Shown piece by piece: positions 40,776 through 53,310 of a DNA stretch of 64,000 nucleotides (positions are counted from its first letter, which is position 1; every line of letters begins with the position of its first letter). The notes beneath the pieces were generated by a model, which was given only the letters and a program-made list of their open reading frames with translations, was not told where the DNA came from and did not search any database. The DNA is from Ancistrus triradiatus (taxonomy: Eukaryota; Chordata; Actinopteri; Siluriformes; Loricariidae). The position numbers and the translations under genes are program-made. Location of the stretch: contig JAJAGP010000429.1 in the NCBI GenBank assembly GCA_025084515.1, positions 95,001-159,000 on the forward strand. Reading direction: 5' to 3'.

Positions 40776-43502
40776 TATTGGACCAATGACAATAACGGAA
40801 AAACATCCATTAAAAGAGTCAGCAAATACTATATTGGCCGCCGATACATCGTGCATCACTACTATATGTGAACGAAAGAGACACAAGGTGAACGATGCAC
40901 AAACAGAAGTGGAGACTGAGGATCTGCTGCAACTCCCCACAACTGTCACTATATTTGAATTAAGCAAAGTCAAGTTTCGCTTCGTGAATCTTTCTGGATT
41001 TTCTATCTGAATCACTTTGAGCCACAGATTGAATTTGCAGATGCAAGACCGGCAGACAGAGAGTCAACGGCATAATTTTCCCTTAATGTGATTCATTTCA
41101 ATAACAGAACTTCAAAAATGATCTGCATCAAGGTAAAAACGCTGGTATCAAGCCAACACAGCTGAGTTGTTTGCACATCCAGAAGTGTGAGTGCACAAGA
41201 TCATCACAAAAACTCCTCAAAGGCTAACCAGAGTCTGGGAAAAGACGTCGATATTTCACCCTGACGAATAACATTTTACAATGGCAATAAAGGCTGCGTT
41301 AGTGCTGTGAAATAAGCGACAGCTCTCGCTAGCACGGCTCTTTCATAACCACATGGGATGAAGCGTGAGAATGTAGGCCTCTGAATGCGTGCTCTTCCTC
41401 CACACAGAATGGCAACGGAGTGGGAAAGAGGGAGGTGAAACAAAGAAGGAGCTCGTCTGTGTATTTAGGGAGCACGGCTCCACGTGGTGGGACCAACGCC
41501 TCTTTGTGTGGGATAAAGAAAGCGAGGCATGGCGGGGCCCTAAGCTGCCCCCTCCACCCAGTCTACCCAATTTTAGACAATGCACTTAGTGTTGGAAGAC
41601 TGCAGTCGGCCTGCCATCCACACCCTCGACCTCAGGCCTCACATGAGACAGCTGTTCCTCATACAGAGACCGGGGGGGACGGGGGAGAGAGCGAACGAGA
41701 TCATGAGAAACAACAGAAAAGGACACAGCAAGGAGCCAAGAGGATGCTTCAAGTTGGAAAAATGCCAGAAGCATGTATGCAAGAAGACAGCAAATATAAA
41801 CCTGAACATAAATACGCATTGAGTAATTACGTTAAATACACATAGACATGAGCAGAAAGGAAAATGTGGGCAGGATGTAAAGCTAAGGGAGGGGGGCTGA
41901 AAGGTGACACCCGCTAAAATGTCCTCGGTCTGACCTTCACCTCCCCACTGCAGATGCAGCACAATTCCCTCCGACACTCCATCACTTCCCCCTGCAGTGC
42001 TCCATACCTTCCCAAGTGCCTTTCCAGCTCATCCAGCTCTTTCCACCCTTCCACCAGGGAGCGGCTCAGTAAATCCACTGATGAATCATTCATGAGTCTG
42101 ATCTTGCAGTACATTCTATCCATTCAAATAGCAGCGCAGCACTTAACGTCACATCCTCGTCATATGTGGCCTATTTCCAGAGTCTCATCTGAGCTGGTCT
42201 TAGAGAAGGTGGCCACAACAAACGAGCAGCTCTTCAGAGCACTTGTATAGCCAAACGCAGGTCCATATGATCAACATCTGTTCACGTTAAAGGCAGAGAT
42301 CTTATAATTAAGGAATAATACAAGGGAGGGAGTGTTTTAACGCGAGATACTGGCATGATATCATCTCACGTTAAAGCATGACCAAGTGAATGATTGCGAT
42401 TATACCACAGTTCCTTTTTATTGTTAGATTTTAAGACAAAGAGGACAGAACAACTTTGTTAATCAACATTCCGCGAGGTAAAATAGTTCCATTCTATCTT
42501 TACCGTGCTGCTAAAGCCTTCAGTCATAACAGTCGAGGAACAGAATTTCCCAGTAAATGTTTATTATATAGACAAAACACACAAATATATCGTTTGGTAA
42601 GTTTTAATTTATCGAAAAGAACGTTTATTTACATTCAGCAAATAAAATGGGTTGGGTTTATAAGACAGGCTGTTACTAAGACACTATTCTACGGACTGAA
42701 GCAAATCAAAGTCGTCAGATCCTGGTGTTAGAACCAAAGTCTAGGATCCCGTTTGGTTAGTAATTATAAATTTGTATGATGAAGCTCTAAATGTTATTCT
42801 TATCAGTCAGAAATGTACCAGCACAGTTACAGAGCATCAGCAGCTTCTCTGGGCTAAGAGCTGGTCTTACAGATAAACCTGTCAGATGAATGAAGCTCCA
42901 ATCAGCCATGGATGGTGTGTAATGAAAGATGCAGAGTTTAACTCCACCAAATGACATCTTTGTGAGGGATGAAGCTGATTCAGGTCATTTGTTGATAGGA
43001 CTAAATATGATCTTCAGTCTCGTTGCTCTTCAGTCGAGCTGTGAATCCATTAAGAGCCTGGGACGTTTGATTTTAAGGACTGACTACCTTTGGCTTTTCC
43101 AGTGCTTCCAAATCCTAAAGGCTCAGGTTGGTCATTAATAGCTTCATCTTCCATATTTAAAAACCAATAGATTTCTTAAACTAACTATAGCTGCCATCTC
43201 GGAATTGCTTTACTTGTGTAACAAGACTGTTTTTTAGGGTGGGCATCATTGCTAGGTTAGGTGTGCATGTCGCGGAGTAATACAAACAATGTCAGTCAGA
43301 GTGCCATTATCGGGTAATGTCACAGCTAGAACGCCTCTCAGCCAATCAGATTGCGGGGTCGGAACTAGCTGTGATATAACAGGAAATAAAAATCTGTCTT
43401 TTAACTTCAAATGTAGTGGCCTTAAACAGACAAAACAGCAACGACACTGTAAAATGATGCCCCACGTATGTTACAGGATACTGTTCTGAACACCAATTAC
43501 CA
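40776..43502. other. Repeat-poor stretch, no assigned gene
   Basis: From about 41000 to 43500 I recognise almost no repeats. This contrasts with the surroundings and could mark conserved non-coding sequence. A minus-strand frame at 41914-42123 (MDRMYCKIRLMND..., with ELDELERHLG) has coding-like composition but no recognised family. Other overlapping frames here conflict with it. Confidence 0.35.
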
Positions 43503-43988
43503 TATTTTACTATTGGTGCAACGAAACCATATCGGTGCCAATACTGACACTTACACATAGTAGCTGATATAGAAAGCACCGATACTTTGAAGCGGTTACT
43601 GATGCACAAGTGCGGCACTAGATGAAGCTTAACCGAAGCCAGCAGCATGTCCGAGGTTTGGGATTATTTCTCGCTTGAAACGAGCAGTAGCAAGATGCCT
43701 GCTGCAAAAGCTGCAGCCAGTATTTAGAGGGGTGGCTGAAATCTAAACTCAACCAGTAAATACTATTATTTAAAGCTTATGATATCTTGTTTGGGATACA
43801 GACCACTGCTTTTACCAAAATAAAGGCATGCCAATCTATATAAAGTGGGGCGCAAATATCAGGACTTATAGGCACCTATCGAGTAGTTAAGTTAGACAGA
43901 GTTAGTATCAGTACTTGGTATCAGCAGATACTCGAACATCAGGTATTGTATTGGAAGGAGAAAAGTGGCATCGGTGCATCACTTTCTC
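43503..43988. mobile_element. hAT-like relic with BED-finger N-terminus scrap
   Basis: Around 43648-43710 (plus) the frame reads MSEVWDYFSLETSSSKMPAA, the usual start of a ZBED-type hAT transposase, then a stop. The right part, GTATCAGCAGATACTCGAAC and GTGGCATCGGTGCATCACT, is a typical fish hAT end. The composite hAT copy 2 has inserted at this end. Confidence 0.6.
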
Positions 43989-45325
43989 TAGGGCTGCAAC
44001 AACGAATCGATAAAACCGATAATAATCGATTATTGAAAGTGTCGACAATGAATTTAATTATCGATTCGTTGTGTCGCATGATTTATGTGTCCCCCGCCTT
44101 ACCATATCCGCTTACGTTACTTGCGGCACTTGCGGTCAGAGCTGGAAAAAAAACACGAGCGATTGAACGGAGCGAGGCGGAGCCGGCGCGGACGTGGAAT
44201 CTTCAAAATAAGTTAGCATTAAGGCTATGTCCACCGTACACGGGTATTTTCTAAAACGGGGGTTTTCAAATTCGTTTAAAAAAACACTCCCGTCACACAC
44301 AGGCACTGTTTAAACAAAAAACTTCGTCCACATGAAAACGCAAAACGACGCACACAGTCGCTGGCAAGAGCAATGCCAAACCAGCAGTCCTATATGCTGG
44401 CGAAACAGCTCACTCAACGACAACAGCGATGTCCTGTGCATACGAACATTTTCTCGCCATTCTTCTTCAACAACCACTTTGTTTTGAAAGCTGTCCCACC
44501 AACGAGAGGTCCGACCGGGTCTCGTCCCAAACCGGCGACGCTGGGGGCGGGAACTGCTTCGTGGGTGTGATGGATATAGTAGTGACTTCCGTAGCGCATT
44601 CTGACGCCTCTGTTCTTCAGTGTAATGAAAAAGTAATAATTGTAAATGTATTTGGAGATTTGTAACAAGTTCGGTCAGCAGTGTTACAGCTGGCACTATT
44701 TTGGCTACGTCCGCTATTGCACAAAATCGCCTCATGTAAACAAAGGCGATAACGGCGCACAAAGTGACGTTACAAGCAAGAAACTCCGTGTTCCCCAGTC
44801 TACACGACAATGCTGAAAACGAAGCTTCTGAAAATCTTCAGCCTGGAAGGAGTTTTGCAAAAAGTCCGTTTTCAGTGACCTAAAACGCCATTTTCATGTG
44901 GACGAACGGTCAAAACGCATAGAAAAAGCTACGTTTTAAAAAATACCCGTGTTCGTGTGGACAGGGCCATAGTCTCTAAAAAAAATAAAAAAATAAAAAA
45001 AAAGAGCCAGCTTTAGCCAGGAGCATGTTGACATGATAACATTTTTGGATTGCAATGCAAAGTTCCTAAAGAAAGGGAGTGAATGAGTTTGTATGTAATG
45101 TTTGCATCAGAGATGCACTTATTTTTCTTTATTATTTAATTTGTTATTTTAATTTATTAATAAATTTAATTTATTATTATGCACTTATTTGCTCTGTTAT
45201 TTAATGTTATATTTCTGAATAAAGACATGGAAAGGGTTTTTGTTTTTTTACCCGATTCATCGATTAATCGAAAAAATAATAGACCGATTAATCGATTATT
45301 AATATAATTGTTAGTTGCAGCCCTA
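43989..45325 (+). mobile_element. Composite hAT derivative, copy 2
   Basis: It has the same termini as copy 1 (TAGGGCTGCAACAACGAATC at the left, TTAGTTGCAGCCCTA at the right). Flanks ACTTTCTC (43981-43988) and TGTTTCTC (45326-45333) agree at 6 of 8. Internal unit and junctions are identical in arrangement to copy 1. Confidence 0.88.
44223..44968. mobile_element. Inverted-repeat unit inside composite hAT copy 2
   Basis: GGCTATGTCCACCGTACACG at the left and GGCCCTGTCCACACGAACAC inward from the right. It is about 70 bp longer than in copy 1, having blocks (for example CGACGCTGGGGGCGGGAACT) absent there, so copy 1 is not its direct parent. Confidence 0.7.
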
Positions 45326-45639
45326 TGTTTCTCTTAATAATTATTACAGATTCCTATGTGAATTGCTTATTTATGTATCGGCAGCGTTTTATTATTTTGA
45401 ACTTCTTCTGCCCAGCTGGTCACACAAACCAATCAACGCTGTGGATCCATGAGCCGAGGTGGTAGTTCAGAGTTTACAACCAGCAGATGTTTGCTACACA
45501 AAAGTTCACTACATTATCAGTTGTTAGCTCACGGTTGGAGAACTCGTGTTTGTGTGGATGACTTTCCACTAATTTGTAACAAGCTGTAAATGGCATCCGG
45601 AAGTGTATGTGCCTGTCCTATTGTCAGTAGTACCCCTTT

Positions 45640-45985
45640 GTTTGTCCCCAATCATGAATACACAGTCAGGAGAAATCGTACTCTGAATTTTGAATTTTCC
45701 TGAGCAAGCGATTCGCAGTACACTACTCTCCAGCACTCTGATGAGGAAATCAGCAGTGCATGACGTTGGGAGTCACATGTCAGGAGTTATGAGTGCTGGG
45801 AAATGTAGTCAAAAAAGCCATGGTTGCGCAATCGCTTGTTTTTCCACTTTCAATGCATTATTCAATAGATTACATGAGACACTCAAGACTATTATAAAAC
45901 ATGCTTCATGTTAATGATTTTGCCCAACTGTGGTTCAATACAAGTCTTTTAAGCATGTTTAAGATGCTCTGCACACTACTATAGG
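45640..45985. repeat. Dispersed repeat X, copy 1
   Basis: It shares TACTCTGAATTTTGAATTTT, ACTTTCAATGCATTATTCAA and TGTTAATGATTTTGCCCAAC with copies near 52829-53310 and 53745-55240. It contains ACTACATTTCCCAGCAC (minus strand, 45793-45809). Confidence 0.65.
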
Positions 45986-46676
45986 AAGCTGCTGTTGGTT
46001 TACTCGTAGACAATGCTACATATTGAATTTGGCCTGTACTGGCCTACAAGTCTTTCACAAGGGTTTAAATTGACCTCATTTTAGTTTTCTATTTGTTTTG
46101 CTGCCAAAATAAGCAATCAAGCAATCTTTCAAACATTAGAGCTGATAATGTCAGACAACTATGATAAAAAAAGAACACTGTCCTATCACCCTGACCTAGT
46201 GATATAACACGATAATCAACTGTACATTATGCTCCGCTGCGACAGTATGCTGTAAAGTTAACACCCATAATATATTGTGGGTAGGGAAAGTGCTGTGCGA
46301 GTGTGATTTGATGCAGTCACACACTCCCAAGTTGCATTTAGACCCCAATTGATACTTTATACTACCTGATGTTTTGCTTTCTGGTGATGTGAGGAGAGTA
46401 GGTGTATGACTATGATCATAAAGATAACGCAAATGAAGCTCAGGCTTTTACAAATTAACCGCAGCATGTTATTTTTTGTGGTTATGTTCTTGAGCAAAGC
46501 TTAGCGTTATCCTAATTTAGGGACATCATAACCAGCCATCACAATGATTGACTTTATCTGCTGATATGCCTACATATAGCCATAACTAACTTGTAGGCTT
46601 ATCTACCAATCAGATTGATTTACATTAACGTTATGTTCGCTCTGTGAACTGGATGCGCAGACTACATGCTTTCTGC
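45986..46676. other. Unassigned sequence
   Basis: No feature recognised. Confidence 0.4.
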
Positions 46677-46741
46677 TCATGGCCAAGACCAAAGAGCTGT
46701 GGAAGGACACCAGGAAGAAAATTGTAGACCTGCACAAGGGG
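46677..46741 (+). repeat. Fragment of Tc1 (copy A/B family) transposase start
   Basis: ATGGCCAAGACCAAAGAGCT and on encodes MAKTKELWKDTRKKIVDLHK and then joins unrelated sequence (GGGGGTCCAGAACCTATCCT). Confidence 0.8.
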
Positions 46742-48387
46742 GTCCAGAACCTATCCTGAAAATCACTGGGTGCAGCCTGGGGTTCACACCACAGGAAACT
46801 CAAGCCCTCAGGAATTGCCATTCCCAGCAACTGGCTCATATTTGACAAAATTGGAAAACCATTTAATGATGCATTCTCATGACTGGTCATTGATAACATG
46901 TGTGTACTTGAGAACTCTAGCCATCCCTGTAATTAAGATAACTCCAACAAATCTTGATAGCGACTTCTAAAACAATTCAGAGACTACAAACACAAAAAGA
47001 AACAAGAGTTATTCTTTCCATGAGCGATATCTAAACACAGCCAGTGGAAAACGTAGTCACTCCGATATCACGTCAGCTACTCGTACAAACATTTCCAGGG
47101 AAACCCAGTCAGAATTCAAGGAAATCTCCAATCTCTGCCTTGGTATTCAAGACCCTGATATAGCAAGAAGCATGAACTGTAAAAGATCCATAGCAGCAGC
47201 AGTCTATCAAATCCACACTGTGCAAAGACGCAAACACCAACACTGGCACTTCTGGCTTAATAACAAAACCAAAGCCTTCTTAGCTACGTTTTCTTCTCAA
47301 AAGCCTGAATGAGGCCACAGCCTTCCCACTCCCAGAATACTGCATCTTTGATAAAGGTTACAGTATCCGAAAACCCCATTCACTACGAACGTCTTCCTGA
47401 CTAGGTCAATGAGCTGTAACAGCCCCATACACAAAGAGGTCCAGTCTAAGGCAGAATAGCAGTAGATTTGTTGCTGATGACTAATCCTTAGAACCAGTAC
47501 GTCCGATTGGCTGCGCATTATTAACTTATCAGAGGCTCTATCAAGCTTGCTCACAAGTCCCGATGAAGGCAGACGTCATGCCAGACATGTACGCTGCCGT
47601 AAGCCATGACGCCAGGCAGCGTGCCACAATTGGATTTTCATTCATTCAGCATAAATCTAATTTGGTCTGTGCTGCGTTCGGAGTAATGGAAATGATTCAA
47701 AAGGAACACTTAAGTGACTAGGGCACAGCACTGCCAAAAGAATAGGAACACAGACAATTCCCTACTGTTGCTGACCTTAAACGTTGAACATTTCAGACAT
47801 GTCTTGGCTCAACATACTCTACCGCTAACTAAATTTCAACCATTATGATATTAAAAAAAAGAAAAGCTCAATTACACAGTATTTAAAAGCATATAAAGCT
47901 CTCCTGTCATACTCCAGTTCAGCTGGGCTTTGGGATGTAAAATAATAAAAGACAGACTGCACAGGCCATGATATTTAATCGTTTCTCACAAAGCACTCCA
48001 TATTTTGGGGCTTTCCTTTATCAGTTTTCATGCAGACTGTTTTCATGCTCAGAGCCATCAACATAGCACAGTGGGAGAGGTTAGCGTGCAACTGACCTCA
48101 CACAGGTGTGGCGCTCTCTCTGAAAGAAGCGGCAAATATCACACAATCACATAAAAGGCCCGCGGCAGAACCGCGCTCTTGTCGAATTAGCATTAACCCT
48201 CTGCGAGCCAAAAGGACCCCAGAGAAGTCAGAGTATCAGAGGTCCTGTAAGAAAAAGGTCTGGATTCCTGGAACTTAATCAGAACTAACACCAGCCTTGA
48301 AGAGTTCAGCGATCATCAAGGCTCACTTCCAACGTACAGATCAACTATGCCTCATATAAACCCTCTGAACCCAATGCCAGTGTGTTT
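46742..48387. other. Unassigned sequence
   Basis: No exon, SINE or TIR recognised. Confidence 0.4.
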
Positions 48388-48900
48388 ACATGCATCGAAG
48401 AACTGCAGAAATCCAGATTGAGTCAGTAATCTGATCAAGGAATATACATCAAGTTGAGTAAACAGATAATGGGGAAACCTCTGGGTCTACATGACCCAGG
48501 CAATAATTGGATTTCCTCTTTTTTGCAACCAGTCAACAATCTCAAAAAGATGTGATCTAAGCTTTCTTTATATTAAAATAAAATTCTTCATTGTCTTCAG
48601 TATATACCGTGTTTCAGAGTCTCCAAAAGGTTTTAATGGTGTTTAGCGTTTAATTCCAGGGTTGCCAGATCCCACGACAGAATCCCCCACGTGGTCTATG
48701 TAAATAAGCCTAAAAGAAGCAAAATCTCTAAGAATGAGTGGACCTGGCAACCATGTTTTTAATGCTAGCCACTCTGCACACGAGCAAATTGCAAAATCCA
48801 ACTGAAAATGGAATACATGTAAAATCCAGTTCTATTTATGGGATTTCTTAATCTGATTTCTTTAATCTGAATTGAACTTTGATTTAAAGTTTTAACGCAA
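48388..48900. repeat. Degraded MITE (TGCACTTAATAATCC family)
   Basis: GGGTTGCCAGATCCCACGAC, GGACCTGGCAACCATG and TTATGGGATTTCTTAATCTG follow the order of 5720-6307. Both termini are lost. Confidence 0.7.
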
Positions 48901-49187
48901 CATTTATAGAAGGTCGCTGTAACTTGACATCTTTTCACCCAATGTCCGTGCATCTCTATTTTGTTTTAGCATTATACTTTCATTATTTTTTCAATATACA
49001 GTGAAAACCAATATAACCATCATTCGTTCCAGAAGGCTTGTCAAGAACCGAAAACAAATACCGAGCAAATTTTTCCTATAAGAAAATGTAAATTGAATTA
49101 ACCTGTTCCAGACCCTTACAAAATCCACACTGTATAAAACACTATATCCATTAATGCAGTTACACTGCACATGTGCTGCCTGATTTA

Positions 49188-50693
49188 CAGTGGGGCAAAA
49201 AAGTATTTAGTCAGCCACTGATTGTGCAAGTTCTCCTACTTAAAATAAATGAGAGTTGTCTAATTTTCATCATAGGTACACTTCAACTATGAGAGACAAA
49301 ATGGGAGAAAAAAAAATTCAGGAAATCACATTGTAGAATTTTTTTAAGAATTTAATTGTAAATTATGGTGGAAAATAAATTTGGTCAATAACAAAAGTTC
49401 AGCTCAATACTTTGTAACATAACCTTTGCTGGCAATGACAGAGGTCAAACGTTTCCTGTAAGTCTTCACCAGGTTTGCACACACTGTAGCTGGTATTTTG
49501 GCCCATTCCTCCATGCAGATCTCCTCTAGAGCAGTGATGTTTTTGGGGTAACACTGCCTTTCAACTCCTTTCGGCTTTTTACGGAGCCACTCCTTTGTTG
49601 CCCGAGCGGTGTGTTTGGGATCATTGTCATGGTGGAAGACCCAACCACGTTCCATCTTCAATGCTCTCACTGATGGAAGGAGGTTTTGGCTTAAAATCGC
49701 ACGTTACATGGCCCCGTTCATTCTTCCCTTAACACGGATCAGTCGTCCTGTCTCCTTTGCCGAAAACAGTCCCAAAGCATGAGGTTTCCACCACCATGCT
49801 TCCCAGTAGGTATGGTGTTCTTGGGACGTAACTCAGCATTCTTTTTCCTTCAGTTGAGTTTTCACCAAAAAGTGCTATTTTGGTTTCATCTGACCACATG
49901 CTATTCTCCCAATCCTCTTCTGGATCATCCATATGCTCTCTGGCAAACTTCAGACGGGCCTGGACATGTACTGGCTTAAGCAGGGGGACACGCCTGGCAC
50001 TACAGGATCTGAGTCCCTCTCGGCGTAGTGTGTTACTGAGGGTAGCCTTTGTTATTTTGGTCCCAGCTCTCTGCAGGTCCCTCCGTGTAGTTCTGGAATT
50101 TTTGCTCACTGTTCTCATGATCATTTTGACGAGATGAGATCTTGCGTGGGCCCCCAGATCGAGTGAGATTATCAGTGGTCTTTTGTGTCTTCCATTTTTT
50201 TACAATGGCTCCCACAGTTGATTTATTCACACCAACCTGCTTGCCTATTGTAGATTCACTCTTCCCAGCCTGGTGCAGGTCTACAATTTTCTTCCTGGTG
50301 TCCTTCGACAGCTCTTTGTTCTTGGTCATAGTTGAGTTTGGAGTCTGACTGGTTGAAGCTGTGGACAGGTGTCTTTTATATAGATAATGAGGTCAAACAG
50401 GTGCCATTAATACAGGTAATGAGTGGAGGACAGCGGAGCTTCTTAAAGAAGTTACAGGTCTGTGAGAGCCAGAAATCTTGCTTGTTTGTGGGTGATCAAA
50501 TACTTATTTTCCACCATGATTTATAATTAAATTCTTTAAAAATCCTACAATGTGATTTCCTGGATATTTTTTTCCTCATTTTGTCTCTCACAGATGAAGT
50601 GTACCGATGATGAAAATTACAGACCTCTCTCATCTTTCTAAGTACGAGAACTTGCACAATCAGTGGCTGACTAAATACTTTTTTGCCCCACTG
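49188..50693 (-). mobile_element. Tc1-like transposon, full length (copy B)
   Basis: TIRs are CAGTGGGGCAAAAAAGTATT on both ends, with target TA at the left (49186-49187) and CA instead of TA at the right. Length 1506 bp. Same family as 3125-4225 and 46677-46741. Confidence 0.92.
49404..50329 (-). pseudogene. Tc1 transposase pseudogene (copy B)
   Basis: In three frame pieces: MTKNKELSKDTRKKIVDLHQ with HTH VNKSTVGAIVKKWK; then TVSKNSRTTRRDLQRAGTKI, HVQARLKFAREHMDD and MWSDETKIALFG (first catalytic Asp); then MERGWVFHHDNDPKHTA (second Asp). The DLNPxE region is deleted (KKPKGVERQCYPKNITALEE), so the catalytic Glu is missing. It ends KGYVTKY. Frameshifts lie near 50130, 49850 and 49700. Confidence 0.92.
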
Positions 50694-51075
50694 CACAATC
50701 TGGTTACATTCAGACAAAGCCATCATAAGTTAAATGTATCAAAAACAATGAGTTTAATATAGTCTATACTGTATCATAACAGAGCCGACCTTATTGTTGA
50801 AAACATACATGAACCTACAGTTGGCTAAAATCAAGTGAAAAGTAAAAGCAAAACACTTACTCTTTGTCAACTCAGGGCACTAGCATAGCTGAAAAGCTAA
50901 CTTACAGGATTCATTTCCTGTTTCCCTGGCAGTCATAAGTAACCTTTTAGGACTCATGGAGATTTATCTGCACTAAGAATCAGTACTGAAGACATTGTGA
51001 ATCACTGAATCACTCTGTACTGAATCATAAACAGAGTTATGCAGCTCGACTCATACTAGTTTAAGCAAGATCAAA

Positions 51076-52430
51076 AAGGCCTGGTCACTGGATGGTTTTG
51101 AGTTGACGGTGGAGAGGAGGACAAACTCACTGCTATCCTGAACATCACACCCCCTCTCCATGACCTACAGATCAGAGAGCAGAGCACTTTCAGTAACAGA
51201 CTTCTGCAGCTCGGCAGGAACATGGAACGGTACTGTGACATCTACAGAAGCAGAGATTTTAAAGGAAGCGTTTTAAATGTTCTTTCTTCCTTACCAAAAA
51301 AAAGATTATTTTGAGCTGAAAATGTATGTAGTATATCACAAAAATAAATATTACGATACATCGATGTGTCGATATTTTAGCACAGCCCTACCTTTCATTG
51401 CACATCATCTAATACTACTTTTGCTATATGATAGTTGTTATACTCATATTCATAGCATACTTCCATTTCTTTATTTCTGTTCATGAGTTTGTTTATTTAC
51501 TCATATTACATAACTTATATTTCTACACCTGTATGTACAGTAACCACTTACTTAGGCCATATCAGGATACAAATACCTATGCGCACAGTAAGTTTGAAGT
51601 TCAGCATTTAAACGCACAAGTGCTTTCTAACCTTTACAAGTCCTTGCAGTAATTTGGCACATCCACAAAGACAGGATGCCCACTTGGGGCATATTCAAAC
51701 TTTGTGTGAACACCCCAGCCTGTAAGCAAGATAGATTGTGGGCTTGTTTAAGGAAGAGCACTGTGGGGCTACCAAATTGGATCCCAATACTGGCGACAGT
51801 ACTTATAAATGCCCAAAGACGTCCTGTGAATGCAGCTTTAGGTCCATTATGGGAGAGATTCGCAAATCTTCTTAAACACATAAACGAGGTCCTCGGTTTC
51901 CTAGAACAGCAGCTGAGGTAGAATTATGAATGCTCTTCTCCGCAGGGATGAACACTTCTGTTAAGTACGAGCAGCTCCTTGTTTCCTAACTTTGATCCAT
52001 GGGCAATTTTCAGGCATTGAACACTGATTCATAGAACTGTAAGTGCATTTTTGTCAACCTCTCCTGAAGGGTTTGATGGTGAGCCAAGCATTATCCAAAA
52101 AAAGACGCTGAAAACCTGCCAACTGAAGTCTCATTCATCAATAGCACACAAAGCAATCAAAGATGTGCAGAACTTTCAGCCACTGATAGAGAAATGAAAA
52201 AGATTTTTGACCTATAAAAATGTCAGTCTAGGCCAATGAGTAGAGATGACCACAGATGTTAAACAAATGAAGCTTAGGGAACAAAGGCTTGAACATTTAA
52301 AGAGCAAGAAAGCTGACAAAACGTGAGCACAGAGGCAGGAACAGCAAAGCAAACAAAGCTCAGTGTATGCTTGTGCTTCCGTTTGGCGAGCAGCTGCAAT
52401 ACCCTTCACTTCTTTCTCCATTTATTGTAC
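51076..52430. other. Unassigned sequence
   Basis: At 51100-51240 there is a frame-like scrap (ILNITPPLHDLQIREQ, LLQLGRNMERYCDIYR) reminiscent of a retroelement 3' part, but I cannot place it. At 51345-51390, CGATGTGTCGATATTTTAGC then ACAGCCCT is a hAT-like terminus fragment. Confidence 0.35.
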
Positions 52431-52562
52431 AGACAACCTTATCTAAGGCGAATTACAACTGATACCATCTTACAATCCAAGCAGTTATGGTTTACGTTCC
52501 TTTATCAAGGAACCAACAGTGCCAGCTTGGCAGAGGTTGGATTTGAAACCTGGATCTTCCAA
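52431..52562 (-). repeat. Old, diverged V-SINE
   Basis: ACAATCCAAGCAGTTATGGT, then ATCAAGGAACCAACAGTGCC, AGCTTGGCAGAGGTTGGATT and CTGGATCTTCC follow the minus-strand SINE order with many substitutions. It is older than the other copies. Confidence 0.8.
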
Positions 52563-52828
52563 AGTCCCTATAAACTTTCACATCCCCTATAGTACATCTC
52601 CAGAGTTCGTTACACTTGAGATGAACTGACAATGGTTAGGAGCCATGCTCAGATGTAACGAATGCAGATCCAAGATTTCTGATTAGTACCATCATCTCCT
52701 TTGCACAGCAATTCCTACATCTCAGTCATGACTCCAGACGATTCTTGAGGCCTTCATAAGAATTCATAACAGAACATTATTCTACCAGAACACGAACTAC
52801 TGTTCAACTTCGAGTGGTGGGACACATA
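52563..52828. other. Unassigned sequence
   Basis: No feature recognised. Confidence 0.4.
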
Positions 52829-53310
52829 CAGGTAGTCCCCGTCTTCGACTTTATGATGGGAATCCACTAACACACATTCAGCAGAAACTGTACTCTGAAT
52901 TTCGATTTTTTTCCCCCAGATAATCGCTACGATTCTCTGCTGCGCTCTCTTGTGCGACATGAGGAACATGGCAGTGTGTGATGCAGGGACTCGCATCCAA
53001 GAGCAATGAGCACTGGGAAATGTAGTGAGGAAAAGCCAGTCATGCCCTAACAGTTTTTGTTTTTCTACTTTCAATACATCGTTCAATAAAATACACTCAT
53101 TCATTCACTCACTTGTCTGTCATTAAGCTTTATGTTAATTAATTGTCCAACTGAAGTTTAAGATATGCTATGCACTACGATACTCCACTGATCTAGATGA
53201 ACTCTGTGGTCCATGACATAGGGAGTCACATTTCAGGAAATGCAGCGAGGAAAAATCATGGTCATGTTAAGCGCGTTTAAGGTAGGCTATGTGCTATGAT
53301 ATATACAGTA
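52829..53310. repeat. Dispersed repeat X, copy 2
   Basis: It starts CAGGTAGTCCCCGTCTTCGA after TA (52827-52828), so it probably has a Tc1/mariner-like terminus. The body matches copies 1 and 3. It contains ACTACATTTCCCAGTGC (minus strand, 53010-53026). A TCACATTTCAGGAAATGCAG stretch near 53230 partly repeats its own interior. Confidence 0.65.

Larger units (their letters stand above)
48999..51075. mobile_element. MITE, CTCGGTTCTC family, split by Tc1 copy B
   Basis: The left part (ATTCGTTCCAGAAGGCTTGT, AACCTGTTCCAGACCC) and the right part (TTTAGGACTCATGGAGATTT, GTTTAAGCAAG) match opposite halves of 18384-19025. The Tc1 element lies between them. Its own termini are degraded. Confidence 0.6.

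Noticed and set aside
41420..41977. Plus-strand 141-codon frame and minus-strand 112-codon frame
   Set aside because: They overlap each other on opposite strands, and no motif, signal or exon boundary supports either.
37458..45325. Segmental duplication including the two composite hAT elements
   Set aside because: Flanks beyond the 8-bp duplications are unrelated, and the inner units differ in length, so separate insertions explain it better.
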